Positions 36,418 through 49,800 of a stretch of 64,000 nucleotides of DNA are shown here, piece after piece. The position numbers and the translations under genes were made by a program. The notes beneath the pieces were generated by a model. It saw nothing but the letters and a program-made list of their open reading frames with translations. It was not told the origin of the DNA and did no database searches. Location: assembly GCA_027382625.1 (NCBI GenBank), contig JAJKFJ010021766.1, forward strand, positions 1 through 64,000, read 5' to 3'. Positions within the stretch are counted from its first letter, which is position 1. The number at the start of each line of letters is the position of its first letter. Source of the DNA: Tetmemena sp. SeJ-2015 (taxonomy: Eukaryota > Ciliophora > Spirotrichea > Sporadotrichida > Oxytrichidae).

Positions 36418-38838
36418 ATGTCTCAATCCTTGAATTAGTAAACTACAATTGGAGCCCTATGTGATAGATACATCCTGATTTGTCTTAAATCATTAAAGGA
36501 CATAATTATAATCTAGCTGAAATAAGCTAATAAATTTTTATAAGGTTATCTGAGTGAAAAGAATCAGGAAAAAATAAACCCTCGTAAATACTATAGCTAG
36601 TCAAATTCTCTCCTTCAAACAAATAATTCTGAACGAGTATACAAAATATTATCTTTCAATTTAAAATCTTTTGAATAGAATAAGTCTGTTGATTCTGGAC
36701 AGATGAATGAAACAGGATATAAGGAACTGATAATAAAGTACTTGCTTACAGACAATCTTACCCTAATAAAGAATGATGACAGTTAAAAGACAGTTTCCCT
36801 TGATTAATCTGAGCCTGATAACAAGATTGTGGACTATCTTGAAGTTAATGAATTGGTCATGAGATACTGCCGATTATGTGACCTCTTGCTGCCTGATCAT
36901 TGCACCAACGAAGCACATTTAGTTATGAAATCGCATAAGAAGACAAGAGAAGAGCTTGGTATAAAGGAATCTGAAGACTAGCAGTTTTCAATATTGAGTA
37001 TCGTATCTTAGCCAGGAGATATCGAAAAAGAGCTCCTAAAAGAGAAAGAGAAAGCACTAAAGCGTAAAATGAAAAGACTCAAGACGTAGATGATAGCATA
37101 AGCTATGAGTCATGAAGCTGCCTCATATTAACCCGGAAAGGAGCATAATTCTCCGAATAAGAAAAGACTTCAGATCATTTGCATAGATATAGAAAAGCAG
37201 GTTATACCATTATAAACAACTATGAAACTCTTGAGAATACTCTTAAGGAAATAATCAAGATATTAGACATGAGAAAATAAGCAGATCTCCACTTAATGAG
37301 AAAGCTAAAGTTCATTCCTATACTAATAGAGATATGCAAGAGAATCTCAGTCTGCCATAAAAATGAGTTCAAGCATATTGGGAGAATGCTAGATTATGTA
37401 ATCAAGATTATCAACATTTTCTGTAATCTGAGAGAAAATAGAAACTACATGTTATCTACAAATCGAATGCTGGTCCTCGTAGAATTACTTAATTGGTGTT
37501 TGAACAGGCCAACTTAGCTATTTTATGGCATCAATTTTATATCTCCTCTGATTCAGATCTTAACTCTTCATGTTAAACATCGAGCTCCTTACGAATGCTA
37601 ACAGATGAAATATTTTCTATTAAATGGCTATGTATTATTGAGTATGAAAGAATACTACTTGGACTATATAATCTGTTCTCCGATAACTATGAAGATAAAA
37701 GGAAAATTCTCAATTATAAATGGGCCTTAGATCTAAGCGAGGCGATGGGATAGATCCCTCTGTTTCTTCTGAAGAGTGCAGCATTTATTGAAGCACTAAC
37801 AAGCCAAATATCGATTGATGCTATATCGAGACCTGTCTATGAAAAGAGCACTAAAATAGGAGACTACGTCTTGTTCGTTATCCAAAATACTTTTCATATA
37901 CAATTGAAATCCTTTTATGCATTAAAATACAGAACTCTTTGGCATAATTCCAATGGTAGCTTCTATCCTCTTATCAAGAAATTAGCCATTTAAGCCCTCT
38001 CAAAACTTTTAACAAGCTTTACCTATCAGAAATAAAGTGCTGCCACAAACAATACTCAGCTTAGCAATAACTTCGGTAAAGATAGTGAATAACGTGCTAA
38101 GAATGGATTACAAAGCTGCTTAGCAAATGATGAGTGACTTTGAAATACAAGAGTAGATTTATCATCTACTAAATTACTTCTCTACTATACCATAGAAACT
38201 TGTGATTAAGAGGACAGCAAAGAACTCCTACACGAAACTCTCCTTTTTATTGGCTATTTCTAATTAATGAAAGATTATATGTTTTTATAGAGTAATTTTA
38301 AATTTCACTTTGGACAACACTAAGAATCAGCAAATATTGTGCAAAGGAGAAAACACGCTCATTCAAAAACTTTGCAATATGCCCTTTACGTATTTCTGTG
38401 ACAAAAAGCTCAAAGAAATACTCTTCCCATCTCTCATTCAAGCGAGCTACAGAAATGATAGGTGCTTGGCCATCATGGATCAGGAAATATCCATTGACTT
38501 AATAGTTTAGTTCATTCAGCAGAATCTAAAAGAGGAACTTCCAAAAATTGTTGAGGAGAAGGACGAATACCATAGCATAAGCAGCTTAGGAGGCTATGGT
38601 AATGGAGGAGTGGTAAGGCCAAGAAGCCCTTCATTTTATAATTATCATTAAGGAATTTAATTCATAATCAAGTGCATCAAGTTAATGTTCTCTTTAAATG
38701 GATATGGCAAACGGAAACAGTCCTTTTCTGCCTCTTTACATGACTAAAATTTAGTTAGATATGTTATTATCTATAATGAGATTCCCTAAGAAGTAATGGA
38801 AAGATGCCATCCAGTTCTATCAAGAGATTCTATAGTGA
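36418..38838 (+). CDS. SCAPER-like protein (S-phase cyclin A-associated protein in the ER family)
   Basis: Starts MSQSLNQQTTIGALCDRYIL. A C2H2-type zinc finger (YCRLCDLLLPDHCTNEAH, then a second His in VMKSHKK) is followed by a basic helix (KEKEKALKRKMKRLKTQMI). The alpha-helical C-terminal region characteristic of SCAPER comes next: HIGRMLDYVIKIINIFCNLR, STNRMLVLVELLNWCLNRP, LIQKLCNMPFTYFCDKKLKE, LFPSLIQASYRNDRCLAIMD and a final RFPKKQWKDAIQFYQEIL. In animals SCAPER is linked to cyclin A binding, cilia and translation-coupled mRNA decay. Here it is shorter than the human protein, lacking most of the N-terminal half. Introns lie near 37,250, 37,700 and 38,650. It ends at a TGA at 38,836. Confidence 0.8.
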
Positions 38839-38967
38839 ACAAAAGTATTCGTAGGATCAAATGTCTTATACAATTAAACTAATAAATAATTGTTTAACAA
38901 GTTATTTTCTACTATTCTAAGTCAGAATTTAAGATAAAAAAATAAAAATAATAACTTCTTGAATAAA

Positions 38968-39512
38968 TCATCTCTTATTAAAACTGTAATCTTATCTGCT
39001 AGTTTTTGAAAGTCTAAGTTTATCTGGCTACCATATTTTTTTCTTCATCTGTGAAACATACAAGCTACATTTTTAATTCTAGTCTACAAATTTAGAGATT
39101 TAATCAGGGTTCATGAAATTCTCGTAGTCGCTTTTATTCCTGTATACATACTCGACAAGCACATCCTCTAAAAATATCTATGGAGGCTCCTTCGAATTTT
39201 TATTTTCTTGCTCTTCTTTGGTCTTATTTAGACTTTCAGACGTGTCTTTTAATGCTAATGTGTTTCGCTTTCTTAAGGTTAACTGCCTCTATATTGCAGT
39301 CAAATTAGGGTCAATAGCGCTTTGTTTATTTGCTATCTGGGAATCTTCTTAAATAAAATAATTTAAAGCTAAAGTAAAATCAAAGTTTAATTTTCGCTCT
39401 AATCAAAATATTTAACAAATAGGAATTTACTTGTTCACAGATTAAAATACATCAAATTATTTAGACTAATTATTTATTCAACTTTATCACTCCTATTTTC
39501 AGCGTATTGCAT
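38968..39512 (-). CDS. Small hypothetical protein
   Basis: The ATG at 39,512 begins MQYAENRSDKVEQII. An intron of about 100 nt starting gtctaaataatttg joins it in frame to KDSQIANKQSAIDPNLTAIQ and then KEPPQIFLEDVLVEYVYRNK and FVDQNQKCSLYVSQMKKKIW, ending at a TGA at 38,968. It is about 150 aa, charged, with no recognised domain. It converges tail to tail with the SCAPER-like gene across about 130 bp. Confidence 0.6.
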
Positions 39513-39995
39513 ACTATGAATATTTCGAGTGTACTTTAATTATGGAAATTTTAATTTTTTATTTTTACTTTCTCTAATTTTATTTATCCTTCAATTTATA
39601 AATAAAAATTATGGATGTTATGGATAATAATTTTTGAACAATCATTTATATTTTTTTAAATCTTGAAGATCAAAAGCAATAGGTGTTTAGTGGTTTTGGA
39701 GTTGACTAGTGTTTGATTTATCTGGATCTTAAGATGAGAGATTAGTAAGTTGCGGCTAGTATAGAGTTTATCGTCTATTTCTATGTCTGTTTTCATTAGA
39801 GTAGATCTACACTGTGTCTATGTATCTGTCTATTACTTCAGTCAGGTGCTGATTTATGGTGTTCAACTCAGTCAATCTATACAATAAGTTAATCTCACTT
39901 CATTCAATCTCATGTACTTACTCTTTTTAATTCTAATAGAAAAAATAAAAAGATTTCCTGCAAATCTTAAAATAATTAATTAAGACATAATAACA
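39513..39995. other. Intergenic region between divergent genes
   Basis: About 480 bp of AT-rich DNA between two divergently transcribed genes. No reading frame, RNA or repeat is seen. It presumably holds both promoters. Confidence 0.5.
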
Positions 39996-42900
39996 ATGGA
40001 TTAGTTTCAACCGATAGAAGCTAAAGATTAAGACTTCTCATTTAAAATATGGATTATTACTTATTTATGACTATTTTTCCATTTCAGCCTGACTTTAAAT
40101 TAATGAAATAGCTATCTCTAATTTAAGGAATAAAGAACATGGACAAACAGATAAGCTTTAAAAGTCAGTACAGCATTTAAAACCCCTCAGAAAATGAATC
40201 AATTATCAAACGACAGTTATCGCTAATACCTCAGTTGCAATCAAGCAAAAACAGAAATCTATTTAATCAGCACAGCAATGATAGTTTCATCAACAGATCA
40301 TATACAATAACTTAGTAACGAGTGAATTAATTAAATATTATCATCTAAGTCTATTGATCTCACGACTAAGTTCCTCAAAGACAATGATGCACTCACTCAA
40401 CCAGATTAATTAAAAAGCGTTACTTAGTGATAGCAATCAACCAAATCTAATAGCACCCCAATTGCAGGTAAAAGACAGCCAAAAACTATTAAGAGATTGA
40501 GGAGTAGTGAGAATGTAAGAAAGAGACCAGATTTTCAACAAAGTTAAACAAGCATTTCAAAGTCTAAAGAAACTTAATTGAATAATTTTAAAGTATACTA
40601 TAAAATGCTAAACTCTTTAAGGTTAGAATTACTTTTAAAACAAATTCAAACTCCCCTAGATAGAGAAAAATCCACAGGAAGGTTAAGTAACTGCAGGAGG
40701 GAAGCCTATAGAGAGTGATTTATTGAGCCACCCCTTTGCAAATACTTTACCTACGAACTACTATCAGCATGATAAGCTACTTGAAGAATTCAGATGAGAA
40801 TAGCTGAAAGTCATAATAGGCCAGATGATGAATTGCACAGAAGAACAGATTACTGCTCACTTAGCTATGATTCAAAACGATATAATTAATTCATTATAAA
40901 GTCATTAGATTGGAGGAAAGAATACAGATTGAAGATAAAGCAAGCGATTAAGTCCCTCCAAAAAAGAAAATGCAATGACAAAGTAGGAGATAAATAATTA
41001 GAAAAGTTGAAACTGAAACAAAAAGGAGGTATAAACTAATCAAGTAAGCAATAGGAAAAATAGGTTCTATCTAAAAATTAGAAAGATAAATAAAATTAAG
41101 ATCTATAAGAACAAAAATAGGAGCAGCTTGATTAAGAGATGACAGAAAATTACTATGAATAAAGAGAATCTAATGACCTGAATATGGATATTTAAGAAGA
41201 TAATGATTAACGAGGTTAAGGGACAAACCTATCAGCAAATAATCTCCAGGGTCAAAATAATTCAAAGAGAACTCTGTATTAAATTTAGAAACTTGAAAAG
41301 AGATTAATGGTTGATGATAGGAGTAATTTATTTAAGATCTTATTTTTTAATAAGGGAGATCAAAATATGATAAGTAAGTATAATAAAGATAGAAGGAAGT
41401 AAAAGGGCCAAACATGAATCAAGCCTTAACTCATCAAATCGATATTTTGAAAGAGTATCCTCAGTTTAATGATAAATATAGGTATCATGTGTTTTTAAAT
41501 ATGATTCTGATGAAATATTTAATAAGATAAAGTCGTCGTCGGGTTCTATCTTCAAGACTAAAATGAAGCCCCTGCAAATGACCAGATCATTCGATGTTTA
41601 AAGAAAGAAAATAGAGAAAATGCTGAGGAAGGTTTCACTTTTTAAGAGTTAGGAGCAGAATTCAAGATGGATAAGAGGCTTAAAAAGTATCTTGAAAACA
41701 TAAGTGATCAAATTGAGGAAAATGGATCTGTGCTCAAGCCTCACAGAAAAGTGGGTATTTTCGATAGGAAGATTGTATCTCCTGTTAAATAATTGATGCT
41801 CACTGATTTAAAGCTTGAGCTGAACTAATTTAAAATTTTGATAGTGTCACTATTTATATTTGATAACCTAGAGGAAGAATCTGAAGAAGGCTCTGATGAT
41901 GGATACTTTGGGAATAAATAAATTGATGGAGAGAGCTAATTTAATAAAAGTGTTGGCTACAGCTAAAGTTCAGTTTATCACAAATTTAACGCTTTTAAGA
42001 ACACGAATAAATCAATTGAGGATCAAATTTACAGACATAGTCTTAAGAAACCCAGAAAAGAGACGGCTTAGTTTTACCAAGGTTCTTCAGATAGATAGAG
42101 CCATACAGAATCATATCTAGATGGCAAATAAGAGAAGATTAGCATTAATGATCGCTCTTAAACTTAACGTTAAAACTCAAATTTCATACCAAAGACAGAA
42201 GATGTCATCTTAGAAGAACTCAAATCTTCGATAAATTCTTCCGATAAATCAGAAGAATCCTATCACCTCTCTAGCTATCCTCAGATATTTTACTTATCTT
42301 TAATTATTTTCGAGGATATATCTCAGTCCTCCGTAATTTCGCCTAGAAATATAGGTTTTGCTAAAAAATAACCTCAAGCCTATGTTTAAGCCTCGAGAGA
42401 TATTTAGAAGTTAGATGTGAATGCAAAAGTAAATTTAAATGCTGAAACCATGGCAAGAATAAATTCTACGATTGATGAGTTCAGCTAGAAACAAGTTGCA
42501 CAGAGTTTGAGCAAGCTGAGAAGGCAAACTACCAAAATTTAATCTAAATGAGATTATATGATCGATTTTGATATTGTTGATAGAAATACACACATTGCGA
42601 ATCAAGGTTCTTTGGATAAGACAAATGAATCAATGTAAAGTTAAATGGAAGACTTGCAAGGCTTGCTCAGTTAAACTTAAAAGAGAGGGTTGTAGAACAG
42701 ATCGAGTTCTGTGCTTGTAGATTAAATCAAGATTAGAAACTTTCAAAATCGAAATAAATAAACCTCTCCTATTGAAGATGCCAGATCTAAATCAAGTTCC
42801 TCCAACAAAACTCCCAAAGCTCCAAGTTAGTTCTCTTTCAATAAATTAAACAAAAACTTGAAGAAGAGACTGAGTATCGTCAGATTTAAGGATGTAGAGT

Positions 42901-43262
42901 CTTCTCACAATAAGTCAATCTTTGAGGATGGTAAAATCAAATCTAAATGAGCTAACAAGGGTAGTTCAAAGGTATTTTTAATTTATTGTTAAGTTTTCTG
43001 ATGACATCAGTGGCAAATTCAAACTTTGGCGACAAAAGTAAGTCAAACAATTTTACAGGGGCAGAGTCTTCCTACAGCAGAAATTTTGGAGCATCATAAA
43101 GCGGAGTTGGTGGGGAATCAGCTGCCAAATCTTCGGTTAGTAAGTTTAAGAGAAGAAACACCATGGACTCCTTATCAGTGTTTGAATACAAGAACAGGCT
43201 AGTTTATGTTGTTTTTTGTTTAAGGCTAAAGTCTGGCAAGATGAACAAAGTAGACTTTTAGA
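39996..43262 (+). CDS. Large low-complexity hypothetical protein
   Basis: The ATG at 39,996 begins MDQFQPIEAKDQDFSFKI; an intron ending in the cag at about 40,087 leads to PDFKLMKQLSLIQGIKNMDK. Later segments include DWRKEYRLKIKQAIKSLQKR, a Gln/Lys-rich coiled stretch (DKQNQDLQEQKQEQLDQEMT), an acidic block (DNLEEESEEGSDDGYFGNKQ), LNAETMARINSTIDEFSQKQ and SYSRNFGASQSGVGGESAAK. Most frames join with short introns, and one change at about 40,900 fits a missing A. In-frame TGA codons occur at 40,795, 42,549 and 42,948, so this could be several genes instead of one. Nothing enzymatic is recognised. Confidence 0.5.
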
Positions 43263-43306
43263 TTTGCAATTTGATGGAAAATTTGGGGTTGCGCAATTTA
43301 AACCAA

Positions 43307-43460
43307 AAAAAGAAAAAAATTTTTAAATTAAAATTTTAAAGAAAAAAAATTTAAAATTTTAAGCAAAAAATTTTTTTTTAAATTTAAAAACCCATTTATT
43401 TTTCTAATTAAAAATTTAATAAATTTTTTTTAAAAGTTTGATAAAAAATTTAAAAAAGGC
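43307..43460. repeat. Poly-A/poly-T low-complexity block
   Basis: About 150 bp built almost entirely of A and T runs, placed at the 3' end of the low-complexity gene and before the convergent XRN1 gene. It may be an intron or insert, since weak coding character reappears just after it. Confidence 0.5.
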
Positions 43461-43832
43461 TGAAGCGATCTCAACAATAAAATTACTTCAATTAAGAGAG
43501 TGTTGGATTTGAATGTGAGTAATTTGTATGATATTAAAGTTTAAAATAAAAGTAATTATTTGAAGTACATGAGTAAGCGCCAACTTTTATCATTTTATGT
43601 CTTTTCACTCTTACTCAACATAGTGAGTGTGCAAATAAATTTACCTTCTCTATCATTGCTAAGACTCTTAATTCTTTGACTCTTCTTACTAAGGATTCTG
43701 GCTGTTTACAGTAAATAAATAAGCTTCTTAATTAAACAGCAGGCTAGACTGGCACAAAAGTTTAAGCATTAAGATTCAAGAGAGGTTGCTGCTGAGGTGC
43801 TTGAATTTAAGTGTTAGGGGTGAAGTTAAAGT

Positions 43833-46800
43833 TCAGTGTGAATTAGAATGGAGCAAGTCCGCCAGTTAAAAATCACTCATCAAGCAATAATCCTTTATAA
43901 TAAAAATAAGTTTCTAAAAGTTGGATTTAATAATTTTTAAGTTGGGATAGTAGGTTAAAAAGAAGGAGCCTACACGTTCAAATTGTGTGCGACCTGTTGC
44001 TACATGGGTGGTTATTGAGCTAGAGGCTACATCATGGTTAGAGTATTAAAAAGTATTAAAAAGCTTTATGGTTAGCAGTTGCTAGAAATCTGAGTTAGTA
44101 GATAGATTGTTGAGTATTGCATTAGCTTAGCCTGCATTCATATCGACTTCATCATCTACTCTATGATCTTTCACTTCCTAAAAGTAAAGAATATGAACTT
44201 CAATAAATTCCTCTTGCTCTCCATAATAGTCATACTCATCATCGTAGAAGTAGTCTCTCATCTGATTACTAGAGGGAACAAAGCCATCTTTCTCAACGGG
44301 ACCAGTAGTGCTTAATATAGCTTCATCTACGAGTGCTGGGTCTTAATAAGTAGAATCCTGCTAAACCTAAGCTTTAACTTCCTCTTACTATCCTTGAATA
44401 GCTTATACTGAGATGTTAGATTGAGTCTGGTTCTATTCTTGCACCTTTTACCTTTCTGAATTTATCTCATTAGAGTTTTGATTGTTCCTTTGCTTAATTA
44501 TGTAGAGTGGGCCTTAGCTTTGAGCCCCTTGAGTAGTCACTTCTGGCTGAGTACTCTTTTTCTTTTCTTCATAGTGAAGGAATGTCTTAAAGCTAATTCA
44601 ATCTTAAAGACTTACTAATCATGATTACTGAAGTGATGTCTTAGGTACATGAGACGGTTAGAAGTTGGGCTGTTATCCTTGAGGAATCCTGTTTTGCTTT
44701 TTCTCAAACTGTTGTCTCATCTAAGTGCTTTGCTGCTGCACCTCTTTCTCAAATCTCTACTGACGCTGTTGCTGTTGTTGCTAGTTGCGAGGGAAGTCAG
44801 ATGGCTTCTAGCTAATCATCTAATTTGCTGGCTTCTAGTTCCTTATAACTTTGGGCTTTTGACTCACATCTTGCCAGTTAGAGGTGTCTGCTCCTCCTAT
44901 CACTCTCTGTTCCTTCCCTTCTTCTCCTTCCTTATCAATAAATATCACTCACTCTACAAAGCTAAATACTACTGACTAAGTATGTATAATTTATATTCTT
45001 TAAGATAAATCCTGATAGTCTGACTCAGGGTTTGTCTAGCCTTCCTGAATAGGTTATTCTTGGAAACTCTCTGCAATCTACTGATTAGAGTTCAAAATGG
45101 AGTTGAATCTCTTGGTGAGATTGATGAGGTAGTTGGGATCAAGGAATCCTCCTCTGTAATTTTGACAGTGGCCATAAATGTTGTTTCCTTGCAGATACTG
45201 CTCATCAAACATCACAATAACTTTGTCATTTGTCTTTCCAACTACAGTTCCACGCATGCCGAAGGGAATATACTCTCTCAACACACTCTTTACGCTCGTA
45301 AATAATCTAATTACAAAAGATAAATAACTTTAATTCAAAGCTCATGACTCTGTCTCCGACTCTGTAGTCATTCACATTTCTCTCGTTGAAGGGAAGTGAC
45401 CAAAAAGGGAACTGCTCTTAGAATAAGTAGGAAGGATTAAAGTGCTCAACATCTCTGCATTTTAGCTGGATCTTCTTATCAAATATATACTAATTCATTC
45501 ATATGGAGAAATATATGACTTCCTATATGTCTCTTTTATGAGCTTGCTATGATCACTGATAACTTAAATCAAGTCTTGATTGAGTGCATCGAATCCCATC
45601 TCCACATAGGGTAGCTTAGAAATAGGGAGTTATTCAATCCAATTGGCGATCTCCTTTATTTTTTGCTATGAGGAGATTTCTAAAGCCTCTGCCTTGCCAA
45701 ATATGTCTTTCAAAGTTAGCATACTTTTGTTCTATCTTAATAAGTAAATAGGCTTATTACATATCTCATATTTCGGGAAATTACATCAATCACGAAGTAG
45801 TAGCGTTGCGAGTACTCCTTAATAATCTAAAAGCACTCTTCAGAATACTCCCAGTGCTTTCTCAAATGGCGAGTGCCTCTTGCATGCTAGTTGTGAGTAT
45901 AATCTTGATCAAATTGGTAATCTGCAACATCTTCTTCAACTACAAATCTCACATAGTCATATTAATGCTAAGATCATTCATAATCAGTTTATTTGAATGG
46001 AAAGTCAGGGATATGAGCTTTCTTGACAAAGTTTTTGAGGTTGAGTCCTAAATCAATGACTACTCGATCCCATTTCTACTTATCATTAAAAGTGACGAGG
46101 AGAGAGCCAGTGAGTCTATTGATAACTCCTGATTTCAATTTGAGAAGCTGTTCTATCGCATGATCGGTATAGTATCTGCGTGAAGGTACTTGCTGAGTAA
46201 GAGGTAGATCCAATTTATTCTACAAACATTTCTGGCCAAGGAAAGGATCATGAATCTTATCAAATGAGTATACATTTTAATAAGATATGCACTTCTTATT
46301 CTGCTATTCTCTTTTGTCAATTGCGACTTTTACTACTCTGTTTTTCATGTCAACTTCTTATAGATTAGAATTGACGTTAATTAGGTAAGTCATTAATATA
46401 ATTAAAGTTCAATCGCCGACAGAGAATGGATTCCAAGTCGGCATAACCATCTCGGAAGAGAAAGTTCAGCGCCTTTGATCCCACTCAGTCCTCACTCCTA
46501 GCATTCCCTGAAGCTCGCCCACACATACCAGATATGAACATGATTCCATTCTTGGAGAGCAAGCTCCCCCAAATTAAGACGAAAGCTATTAAAAAGGCCC
46601 GACCCTTCCGATTGAGGACTCGCATGTCGATCAGTTACGAACAGCAGCTCTCCGCCGTCTTTCTTCGCTTCGGATCTTTACACTCCGACGCCCAGGTAAA
46701 GCTCACCTATTCAGAGGTTGCTAGAATTCTGGGGTTGAGGGAGGGTGCGGTGAATATGATCGTACAACGCTGGCGCAAAAACGGCTACATGGTTGTGAGT

Positions 46801-49800
46801 AACAAAAGCAAGAAGGGGAGGAAACGATTGCTGTCCAGCGACACCGAGCGACGCATTACTTCGATCAAGGCACTGAGAGAAACAGCCCACCTGAATCTTG
46901 AGCAGCGCTGCCACTTCCTCCATCATCATTATGACATTCCACTGCTCTCGACGTTCGGGCTGAGAAAGATCTATCTGCGCAACGGGGTCAAGTACAGAGC
47001 AGCTGGCTACTAATACCGTCGCAAGGAGGACAAGGAGCAGGAGGCTCAGCGCAGGTAGTAGGAATTCTCAAAGCGTCTCGCAAGATGGATATGCGAGGGG
47101 AGGCATGTCGTCTACCTTGACGAGTCAACGTTCAACGCATGGCAGTCGCCAAGGCGCTGCTGGCTAAAGGATCGCATGCAAGTCCAGATCCCCAGCACTC
47201 GAGGCAAGTCAATTACCGTCATTGGTGCTATCAGCGAGATGGGCGGGCTCCTTCACACCAAGGTCCTCACGGGGAGCAACAACCTCCTGCACTTCCAACG
47301 ATTCCTGCACGAGCTCACGCCGCGCCTCCCTCCTGGCAGCATCATCCTAATGGACAACCTCTCCATCCACAAGAGCCCCAAGGTGCGCGAATCTATTCCA
47401 GACTACTGCACCATAGAGTACCTGCCTCCCTACAGCTGTGCTCTAAACCCTATCGAACGGCTCTGGGCCGTCTTGAAGCAGGAGTGGAGGCGTCTTACTA
47501 TTACAGAGTTAGTAAGAGCAGACAACCCCACCCCTCCCGAGCACATACTTAATAATTTAATCTTTAAATTAAATTAAGACTAAGTCAAGTCAATCGCGCG
47601 CTCGCACTACCGAACTGTGGTTTCTTCACTACACGGCCATACTGTATGAATTATGTTCACTCCTATCCTTTACCTTTGATGGGAGTTCTCTGCTTTGTAC
47701 CAATATTGAACAGTTGTCCTGATGATGTTTGCTGCCCACCAAGCTGCTGAATTGCTGCTTTCTCACTGACCTTTGCCTTGCTCTGCTTTCGCTCTTCCAT
47801 TTGCTACTTCTCCTGCTCAATCTACTTCTCGATTTAGTTCCTGGCTTCTTTCAAACGCATGTACTTCAAGGTGGCCTTGCCTCGATTTACGAAACCCAAT
47901 CTGAGAGCCTTGCCTTTCTTGTTTGATAGAGGCAAACCATCTAGGAAGGTAGGGGTAAGATCGACAGTTCGATACATAGTAGCTTAGGAATTTCTCCTGA
48001 GGCCTACGTAGTCCTTCGCAAATATTTCATCCTTAGGTGAGAATGTTGACAAGAGAGCCAACGCCCACCGCTGATTTGGAAGATGAGTCTTGTCGATCCC
48101 AAGAGATTTGCCCTACTTCTCAGCAACCTACAACAGCTTCTTCACAAGAATATCCAGTGTGGGTGGACGAGGACAAGGCAGCAGCCTAATATCTTTGAAG
48201 AAGGGACACCACGTGGTCCCATGGATTGCGTTCAGGATGTACTCCTCAGTTACCAGCTTAGATTTAAAGGAAGGCAAATAGTAATGATTTCGCAGGGCAG
48301 CTTCATAGAGCTCGCTCTTCGAATTGATGCACTTAGCAAGTTAGTCAACCGTCGACTTGGAATCCACCATTGCTTATATGATAAATAATTATAGGGAAGA
48401 AGATATTACCCCAATATAAAATAGTAAGATAAAGTGCAAAGTTATCTAATTAATAGTTCTTATGAACTTAATTTACATTTAATAATTTCACTACAATTCG
48501 CCCAGACACATCACCTCGTCCTCGTCGTCCTCCTCCTCTTGTCTATCATTTGACTCTCCACTTTGTTACAGCATGTTCTACTTCAGCAGCTTGGGCTTCC
48601 TCCTTATCTAAGTATCTGCATTCTTTCCAATCAACTCAGTCAGAAATATTCTCTGCTCTTCCTGGTCCCATTACTTGTAGATATGACTCTCCCACATCAG
48701 CTTGATAACGCACGAAAGCCTTTCTTTGAGAAAGTGTGAAACCGCGAATAAGGTCAAATGCATTTCGTCGCCGCTTCTTGGGGTGAAGACGACTATGGAT
48801 TCTCCTGAGGCGCGACTCCTTCCACTCTGATAGATCGATGTAGCGGCCCAATTACAGTTCCATTTGTTTCGCAAAGCATTCGCAGTTTATTCCTCGAAGA
48901 TAAAATCCGCATGTCTGACATCCTTTAACTCTTTCCTGATGCTCATCGAAATTACCTGCAGCATCAATCTCCTCACTACTTTGGGGTTCATTCTCATAAA
49001 GAGCGGCTCTTGTCTGTGAATCGCACTAGCTCGTACTACTTGCTCTCTGCATTAATTCATCCGAGGCCCAGTACTCTCGCCTGTTGAGGATGCGCTTTAA
49101 GAGCCAGGAACCAGATACTCTGGCTTCTTGAAATTCTTACTCTATCCTTGCTCGATAAGCTGCCTGAGTGCGCTCTTCCTCCTCTCGCTCTCTAATTGTG
49201 CGATAGTCCAACAGTGCTTGGCGACATATTACAATCTCCTGTGCTCCTCCTCGCTCTTCGCATTATCCTTCAGGAAGATCTCCATCAGCTCCTGCACCGA
49301 TTGATGGTTGTCCTTATTCGTTCCATTATCTTTATGCTCCTCCCTCACCTTAGCTTGTTGCATCTGCATCTTCTGTGTTGTTCTCGATATCTGTGTCATT
49401 CGTGTCTTGCTCTGATCTTGCTGTGCGTCCTTGTTCATCCTATTGTAGTTAAATTAAATATGTATTGCTTACTTTGAGAGAAGGGAAGGGGCGCTTTTAA
49501 TAAGTGGGGGGACCCTTTGAATATTTAAATTTTGGGTTGAGTCCCAGCCAGTTTACTCCGATTTCATTTGTAATTATATTCACTTCGCTCGCCTTCTCCA
49601 TAAAGACCTGATGCAGATTCCCTCTGATGGCTAAAATGCAGGAAGCCTACAGTTTCTGTCTCCATTCGGCGCACTCCGCGCTATTGCTCGTTAGATTTTC
49701 GTGGAAGTTTAACTTGGCAACTTCCTATAAGACAAATGGTGCCTCAACGAATTTGGGCAGCTCTTCGTATTTTAGTTCGATAAACTTAGTCGCGCTCATG

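Noticed and set aside
46392..46534. Left terminal inverted repeat matching the 19-bp hairpin arm
   Set aside because: No match was found. Only a 6-bp GCCGAC/GTCGGC hairpin and TAATAT near the edge are present, too short to call.
46711..46929. Minus-strand frame within the transposase
   Set aside because: It is antisense to the helix-turn-helix region, which is clearly coding on the plus strand.
47139..47552. 137-codon frame overlapping the transposase
   Set aside because: It is an out-of-frame shadow of the transposase catalytic region, Pro/His/Arg-rich as expected from GC-rich DNA.
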